A stretch of 64,000 nt of DNA from Bacillota bacterium. GTDB lineage: Bacteria; Bacillota; Clostridia; Lachnospirales; Lachnospiraceae. A program made the translations under genes and the position numbers. Numbering within the stretch: the first letter of the stretch is position 1; each line of letters starts with the position of its first letter. The DNA lies in the NCBI GenBank assembly GCA_023418475.1, contig JAEZZO010000049.1, positions 70,585-134,584 on the forward strand, given 5' to 3'. Shown in pieces: positions 59,927 to 64,000 of this stretch. Under the pieces are notes generated by a model that saw only the letters and a program-made list of their open reading frames with translations, was not told where the DNA came from and made no database searches.

Positions 59927-59942
59927 GTTGTGTTTTCTGAAC
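59927..59942. promoter_or_regulatory. Repressor operator O4, at the CI promoter
   Basis: GTTGTGTTTTCTGAAC, the most divergent copy, overlaps the likely -35 region of the repressor promoter (-10 TATTAT at 59951-59956). This would allow self-control of the repressor. Confidence 0.6.
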
Positions 59943-59980
59943 ATTGGTGATATTATACATTTGAAAGGATGGTACAGGTT

Positions 59981-60658
59981 ATGGCGACTATTGCGGAACG
60001 AATGAATGAGGCTTTATTATTAAGAGATATGAAACAGGCTGATCTTGTTGAAAAGACAGGTATTGGTAAATCTTCTATCAGTACATATCTCTCTGGTTTA
60101 TATGAGCCGAAGCAAAAAAACATTTATAAAATTGCTAAAGCATTAGATGTTAATGAATCGTGGTTAATGGGATATGATGTCCCTATGGAACGAAAACAAA
60201 CAATACAAAATATTTCCCCTGAGTTGTTAAAAAATGAAAAAGAATTAGATAACATTCTACTCTCTGCTGTAAAGGAGCTATTATCTCATTATGTTGAAGA
60301 CAAAAATAATGATATCCAAAGCGTTGTAGAAATGATTGATCAAAATAGCAGTGATTATAAATTCAAATCTGAAATTTATAATGCTTTATTTAAGCAATTA
60401 ATATATAACAAAGATGATTCAATATTAGATTTATTTCCATATGTTTATAGTAAGCGTACTTATACCGCAAAAGAAATATCACTTATCGAAAAATATAAAT
60501 TAATTGATGACAAGGGCAAGCACACTGTAGATACCGTCCTAGAGATGGAGTATAACCGCTGTAGTAACGATGTTCTTAACGCTGCCAACGAGCGTCCAGG
60601 AGCTACGGCAGAAGACAAGGCTCATGATGATGCTATAATGAACGATGAAAATTTTTAA
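59981..60658 (+). CDS. CI-like phage repressor
   Basis: 225 residues. Helix-turn-helix at the start (MKQADLVEKTGIGKSSISTYLSGL). The C-terminal part is helical (SAVKELLSHYVEDKNND and so on) and lacks a LexA-type Ser/Lys protease, so inactivation is likely to need the ImmA-like protein encoded next. An ATG four codons upstream is so close to AAAGG that I prefer 59981. It divergently faces the Cro-like gene. Confidence 0.85.
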   Translation: MATIAERMNEALLLRDMKQADLVEKTGIGKSSISTYLSGLYEPKQKNIYKIAKALDVNESWLMGYDVPMERKQTIQNISPELLKNEKELDNILLSAVKELLSHYVEDKNNDIQSVVEMIDQNSSDYKFKSEIYNALFKQLIYNKDDSILDLFPYVYSKRTYTAKEISLIEKYKLIDDKGKHTVDTVLEMEYNRCSNDVLNAANERPGATAEDKAHDDAIMNDENF

Positions 60659-60676
60659 CTTATGAGGTGACTCTAT

Positions 60677-61135
60677 TTGACATATGATGAATTGATAGAT
60701 GAGACTACTTCAATGGGGTTAGTGGTAAAGGAGAAACCGCTAATCGGCTACAACGGACGAATTATGGGGCACAAGATTGCCATAAGAAAAGATATCCCTA
60801 CTATAAAAGGAAAGGCTTGTATCCTGGCCGAGGAAATTGGACACCACCTTACAAATTGCGGTGATATTCTGGATCAGGGCATAACAGAAAACCGCAAGCA
60901 GGAACTGAAAGCCAGGCTATGGGCTTACGATAAGCAGATCGGTTTATCAGGAATAATAAATGCCTACAATGCCGGATGTCATAATCTATTTGAGATGGCA
61001 GAATATCTTGAAGTAACCGAGGATTTCCTAGGGCAAGCCCTAGAAGCCTATCGTAGAAAATATGGCGAATATGCTGCTATTGATAATTTCATAATCTATT
61101 TTGAGCCGGTACTAGGGGTTATGAAATTATTGTAA
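60677..61135 (+). CDS. ImmA/IrrE-family metalloprotease-like protein
   Basis: 152 residues, TTG start after GAGGTGA. The zinc-binding helix reads AEEIGHHLTN, so the usual first His of HExxH is Glu; this variant is found in many phage members. In ICEBs1, ImmA cleaves the ImmR repressor on induction. The order repressor-ImmA-integrase supports the same role here, with the caveat of the changed motif. Confidence 0.82.
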   Translation: MTYDELIDETTSMGLVVKEKPLIGYNGRIMGHKIAIRKDIPTIKGKACILAEEIGHHLTNCGDILDQGITENRKQELKARLWAYDKQIGLSGIINAYNAGCHNLFEMAEYLEVTEDFLGQALEAYRRKYGEYAAIDNFIIYFEPVLGVMKLL

Positions 61136-61150
61136 TTAGGAGGAATTGCT

Positions 61151-62734
61151 ATGCAAAATTATGTGATATACCTAAGAAAGTCCAGAGCTGATGTAGATGC
61201 CGAAGCTCATGGAGAGGGTGAAACTCTGCTCCGGCATGAAAAAATATTACTTGAACTAGCAAAGAAAATGAAGTTAAACATTACTAAGATATATCGTGAA
61301 ATTGTATCCGGGGATTCTATTGCTTCTCGACCTGTGATGCAGCAACTTTTATCCGAAATTGAAACGGGTATCTGGGCCGGTGTGCTTGTCGTAGAAGTAG
61401 AGCGTCTGGCGCGTGGCGATACTATCGATCAAGGTATTGTGGCTCAGGCATTTAAAGTATCTAACACGAAAATAATTACGCCAATTAAGACTTACGATCC
61501 AAACAATGAATTCGATGAAGAATATTTTGAGTTCGGTCTATTTATGTCTCGCCGTGAATATAAAACTATCAACCGTCGTCTTCAGCGAGGACGCGTAGCC
61601 GCTGCTAAAGAGGGTAAATTTTTGGGATCAAGACCGGCGTTTGGCTATAAAATTGTAAAGATCGAGGGTGACAAGGGGAATACCTTGGAGATCATACCAG
61701 AACAAGCAGAAACGGTAAGGTTGATTTTTTCCATGTATACGGATGGAGTTGTCGACCAATACGGGGAGAAAAGAAGGGCTGGGATACAACAGATAGCTCG
61801 ACTACTCAATGAAATGCATTTACCTCCAGCAAGGCACGACTATTGGGTAAAATCTACCATAAGAGATATTCTGATCAATCCGGTTTATGCAGGTAAAATA
61901 AGATGGAACTGGCGTGTTAACCAGAAGCGAGTAATCAACGGAGAGCAAGTAATCAGCCGCCCTAGAAATGATGAATATGTATTAGTAAATGGATTACATG
62001 AAGCAATTGTCAGTGAGGAGACATTTGCGAAAGCTCAAGAATATATAGCTATGGCTCCTCCGGCTCCTGTAGGATATAAGAACCAGATCAAAAATCCATT
62101 TGCCGGAATTCTTGTCTGTAGTGTTTGCGGCCGCAAAATGGTTCTTAGAAAAGGTGGAGTGGTCGGTAACTATAAGAAAAAAGACTATATCATTTGTCAT
62201 GCCAAGGGATGCAGCAATGTAGGATCCGCGTATAATTACATAGAAAGTAAAGTACTTGCTGCAATTAAGGCTTGGTATGATAAGTATGCGGTTGAACTGG
62301 AACAACAGAAAAACGAGCCGGATATAAATCGAAACGCCCTGGAAAAATCGCTAAAATCAATAGAGGACGAAATTCTTACATTGAGTAAGCAGCAGGGTAA
62401 TATCTTTGATCTTTTAGAACAGGGAGTGTATTCCACAGATCAATTTCTTGAGCGTTCACAAAATCTATCAGAACGTATATCTGCTGCAAAAGGGTCTAAA
62501 AAAATGATAAAATCTAATCTTGCCCGATATATCGAAAGTGAGACTGCAGCTTATCAACTCATGCCAAAGGTAAAACATTTACTTGAAGTATATGACTCTT
62601 TAGAGAGTGTACCCCAAAAGAATGAGCTGTTTAAAGAGATCCTTGAAAAGGTTGAATACCGGAAAGAAAAAGCTCGATCACCAGATGACTTTCAGCTTGT
62701 GTTATACCCCAAGCTTCCAAACATAAACGATTAA
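61151..62734 (+). CDS. int: Large serine recombinase (phage integrase)
   Basis: 527 residues. The catalytic domain begins YVIYLRKSRAD with the nucleophile Ser near residue 11; EVERLARGD and FGLFMSRREYKTINRRLQRGR follow. The recombinase domain (160-290) has SRPAFGYKIV-like GSRPAFGYK. A zinc ribbon (CSVCGRKM ... CHAKGCS) and a C-terminal coiled coil (about 395-470) complete it. It integrates the phage in asnB and reads with repressor and ImmA. AGGAGG precedes ATG. It ends 24 bases from attR. Confidence 0.95.
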   Translation: MQNYVIYLRKSRADVDAEAHGEGETLLRHEKILLELAKKMKLNITKIYREIVSGDSIASRPVMQQLLSEIETGIWAGVLVVEVERLARGDTIDQGIVAQAFKVSNTKIITPIKTYDPNNEFDEEYFEFGLFMSRREYKTINRRLQRGRVAAAKEGKFLGSRPAFGYKIVKIEGDKGNTLEIIPEQAETVRLIFSMYTDGVVDQYGEKRRAGIQQIARLLNEMHLPPARHDYWVKSTIRDILINPVYAGKIRWNWRVNQKRVINGEQVISRPRNDEYVLVNGLHEAIVSEETFAKAQEYIAMAPPAPVGYKNQIKNPFAGILVCSVCGRKMVLRKGGVVGNYKKKDYIICHAKGCSNVGSAYNYIESKVLAAIKAWYDKYAVELEQQKNEPDINRNALEKSLKSIEDEILTLSKQQGNIFDLLEQGVYSTDQFLERSQNLSERISAAKGSKKMIKSNLARYIESETAAYQLMPKVKHLLEVYDSLESVPQKNELFKEILEKVEYRKEKARSPDDFQLVLYPKLPNIND

Positions 62735-62758
62735 TTACGTATATGGCTGTTATCTCGT

Positions 62759-62771
62759 ATGTGCCGATGAA
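62759..62771. repeat. attR core (13-bp duplication)
   Basis: ATGTGCCGATGAA, identical to 19180-19192. With the phage sequences from both ends it lies within a symmetric attP: GTTATCTCGTATGTGC (62749-62764) on one side and GCACATATGTTATAAC (19198-19213) on the other. Confidence 0.92.
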
Positions 62772-63464
62772 ATCTTTGGCGGCTATCCTTGGTTTCATAA
62801 GCCAGAAATGATGTCCGCTAATTTATTCCCCTGGTCAAGGAATTTGGAAACCAGAAAGCAGCTGCTCTCGGATGACCTCCTCTCTTCCATTGATCTGGAC
62901 GGTTATGTTCAGGCTGCTTATGAGAAATCAGTTGCTGAGACACCGTATCTTGCCGGAGAAGACAAGACGCAGTCCCGCAGGAGAGAAATTGCTTATCTGA
63001 ACTTAAAATGGTTTATGGTGACTTTACTGGATCGTATGGATCGATGCAGTATGTATTCCGGTCTGGAAGCCAGGGTTCCGTTTGCGGATCATAGAATTAT
63101 TGAATATATCTGGAATGTTCCGTGGGAGATGAAATCGGCAAACGGCGTTGTGAAGGGCCTGCTGCGGGAAGCCGGTAAGGGTCTGGTATCTGAGGATATC
63201 CTATACCGCAAAAAGAGTCCGTATCCCAAAACCTATCATCCGGATTATGAGAAGTTATTAGGAAACAGACTGCTCGATATTATTTCCGACCCGAATGCGG
63301 CAATCAGGCCGCTAGTAGATGAAAAGAAAATCCGTACCTTTCTGTCTTCCCCTTCCGATTATGGTAAACCCTGGTACGGACAGCTGATGGCAGGTCCCCA
63401 GTTGATCGCGTTTTTGCTGCAGGTGAATTACTGGCTGGAAAAATACCATATTGAGTTGTTATAA
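62772..63464 (+). CDS. asnB: Asparagine synthetase, 3' part, separated by prophage
   Basis: 230 codons that continue asnB from codon 387: IFGGYPWFHKPEM, then the synthetase C-terminal segment with RMDRCSMYSGLEARVPFADHR, ILYRKKSPYPKTYHPDYEKLL and a stop. Together with the 386 codons at 18035 it gives 616 residues, about the length of Bacillus AsnO. It has no start or ribosome site of its own here. A shorter frame from ATG 62808 is possible but unlikely to be made. Confidence 0.93.
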   Translation: MFGGYPWFHKPEMMSANLFPWSRNLETRKQLLSDDLLSSIDLDGYVQAAYEKSVAETPYLAGEDKTQSRRREIAYLNLKWFMVTLLDRMDRCSMYSGLEARVPFADHRIIEYIWNVPWEMKSANGVVKGLLREAGKGLVSEDILYRKKSPYPKTYHPDYEKLLGNRLLDIISDPNAAIRPLVDEKKIRTFLSSPSDYGKPWYGQLMAGPQLIAFLLQVNYWLEKYHIELL

Positions 63465-63582
63465 AGTAATACCCCAAAGACTCTCCTGCCTAATCCTGCT
63501 TAGCATAGAAGAAGGACAGATTAAAAAGGCGCTTATAAAAGGCTTAGAATTAAATACAAATAACAGTTAGCACTCATTTATA
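63465..63582. other. Short gap between asnB and the group II intron
   Basis: About 120 bases with no frame. An AT-rich stretch; no clear terminator after asnB. Confidence 0.3.
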
Positions 63583-64000
63583 ATCGAGTAGGAGGCGGTG
63601 ACTAACCGCCGTCCTCTCACAGCACCGTGTGTACCGTTCGGTACACGGCGCTTTCAATAGTTGACGTGCACAGACTGATATGCAGTGACCAAGTCATAAA
63701 AGCCATTGTGTATCAGTCTTTCTTTTGTTAAAGCTATGTTGACCGCCAACGTATGTGTAACAAACCAATAATCTCTACGGCTATTAGCTGCTTGCCATGC
63801 CAAATCTTCGGAAACTCCAAGTTTTAATAGGTTCCTCATCTTTGTTTTAGGCTTCTTCCATTACTTCCAAATGCACATACGTATCCGATGGTAGAGCCAT
63901 CCATTGATGTCCTCGATGGGTTTCTTCATGTCTGCCAAACCGTAATAGTTAAGCCATCCTCTAGCATATACCTTTACCTTTTCGAGTGCCGGTCGTATGC
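63583..64000 (-). mobile_element. Group II intron, 3' end (runs off the window)
   Basis: On the minus strand the element ends ...CCTACTCGAT at 63583. Domain V (63622-63651, GCGCCGTGTACC paired with GGTACACACGGTGC) and domain VI (63591-63614, GGCGGTTAGTCACCGCC with a possible bulged A) are clear. The maturase frame lies upstream. It lies outside the prophage. Confidence 0.88.
63654..64000 (-). pseudogene. ltrA: Group II intron reverse transcriptase/maturase, C-terminal part with a stop codon
   Basis: The frame from the right edge encodes the maturase X domain and end: KVKVYARGWLNYYGLADMKK, WLYHRIRMCIWK, then TAA at 63861-63863, then WKKPKTKMRNLLKLGVSEDLAWQAANSRRDYW to the stop at 63654. The family has Gln at the TAA position (IWKQWK). 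A CAA-to-TAA change explains it. The enzyme is probably dead unless supplied in trans. Confidence 0.8.

Larger units (their letters stand above)
19193..62771. mobile_element. Siphovirus-type prophage inserted in asnB
   Basis: About 43.6 kb bounded by the 13-bp core repeat. It has a full set of modules: integrase, immunity, recombination and replication, packaging, SPP1-like head, long tail with a roughly 1010-residue tape measure, and lysis. Most structural genes look open, so it may be inducible. Damaged genes are a RexA-like gene, a small early gene and a small membrane gene. Cargo genes sit near attL, upstream of terS, and between the early and late regions. The integrase is a large serine recombinase, which explains the short core and absence of a tRNA target. 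Confidence 0.95.

Overview
This is a chromosomal window from a low-GC, spore-forming member of the Clostridia, most likely Lachnospiraceae. The reasons are strong AGGAGG ribosome sites, many TTG and GTG starts, dipicolinate synthase genes, and a phosphorolytic mannan-utilisation cluster typical of gut and soil Lachnospiraceae. About one third is host chromosome. The rest is one siphovirus-type prophage of about 43.6 kb (19193-62771).

Host part, left side. Positions 105-3198 (minus strand) hold a three-gene cytoplasmic [NiFe] hydrogenase operon: small subunit, large subunit, and a maturation protease fused to a cytochrome b5-like domain. Positions 3544-10512 (minus strand) form a beta-mannoside cluster: mannose-6-phosphate isomerase, a cellobiose/mannobiose 2-epimerase, two GH130 phosphorylases, a LacI regulator and an SGNH esterase. 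A 17-bp operator-like sequence occurs three times there. The expected route is mannobiose to mannosylglucose (epimerase), then mannose-1-phosphate plus glucose (GH130), then fructose-6-phosphate after mutase and isomerase. The mutase is not in the window. Next come a DUF3781/GyrI-like pair, a soluble chemoreceptor, RidA, a sugar-phosphate transferase with a membrane partner, and dpaA-dpaB (spoVFA/B) behind a sigma-K-like promoter.

asnB (asparagine synthetase) follows dpaB and is split by the prophage. Its first 386 codons lie on the left and its last 230 codons on the right of the element. A 13-bp duplication (19180-19192 and 62759-62771) marks attL and attR, and precise excision restores a 616-residue open frame. 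A large serine recombinase lies next to attR.

Prophage. Almost all lytic genes are on the minus strand and read from right to left: Cro-like protein and antirepressor, a run of very small genes, an AbrB-like protein, recombination and replication genes (SbcC-like ATPase, RecA-like ATPase, DUF669, helicase, primase-helicase with an iteron-like repeat array), RusA, HNH nuclease, a sigma-like late regulator, TerS, TerL, portal, MuF head protein with a toxin-like C-terminus, Prp protease, scaffold, capsid, connectors, tail tube, tape measure, tail tip, a fibre with an SGNH esterase, holin and endolysin. Repressor, ImmA-like protease and integrase read rightwards. Cargo genes interrupt this plan: a RexA/RexB-like pair with its own promoter, a Kelch/FN3 secreted protein and a discoidin/FN3/BIG2 secreted protein that share one promoter-operator design, a zinc-ribbon membrane protein, and a tRNA-like sequence.

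To the right of asnB lies the 3' end of a group II intron on the minus strand, including domains V and VI and a maturase reading frame broken by a stop codon. It runs off the window. The features most worth attention are the asnB split beside sporulation genes, the RexAB-like module, and the MuF toxin with a candidate immunity gene.
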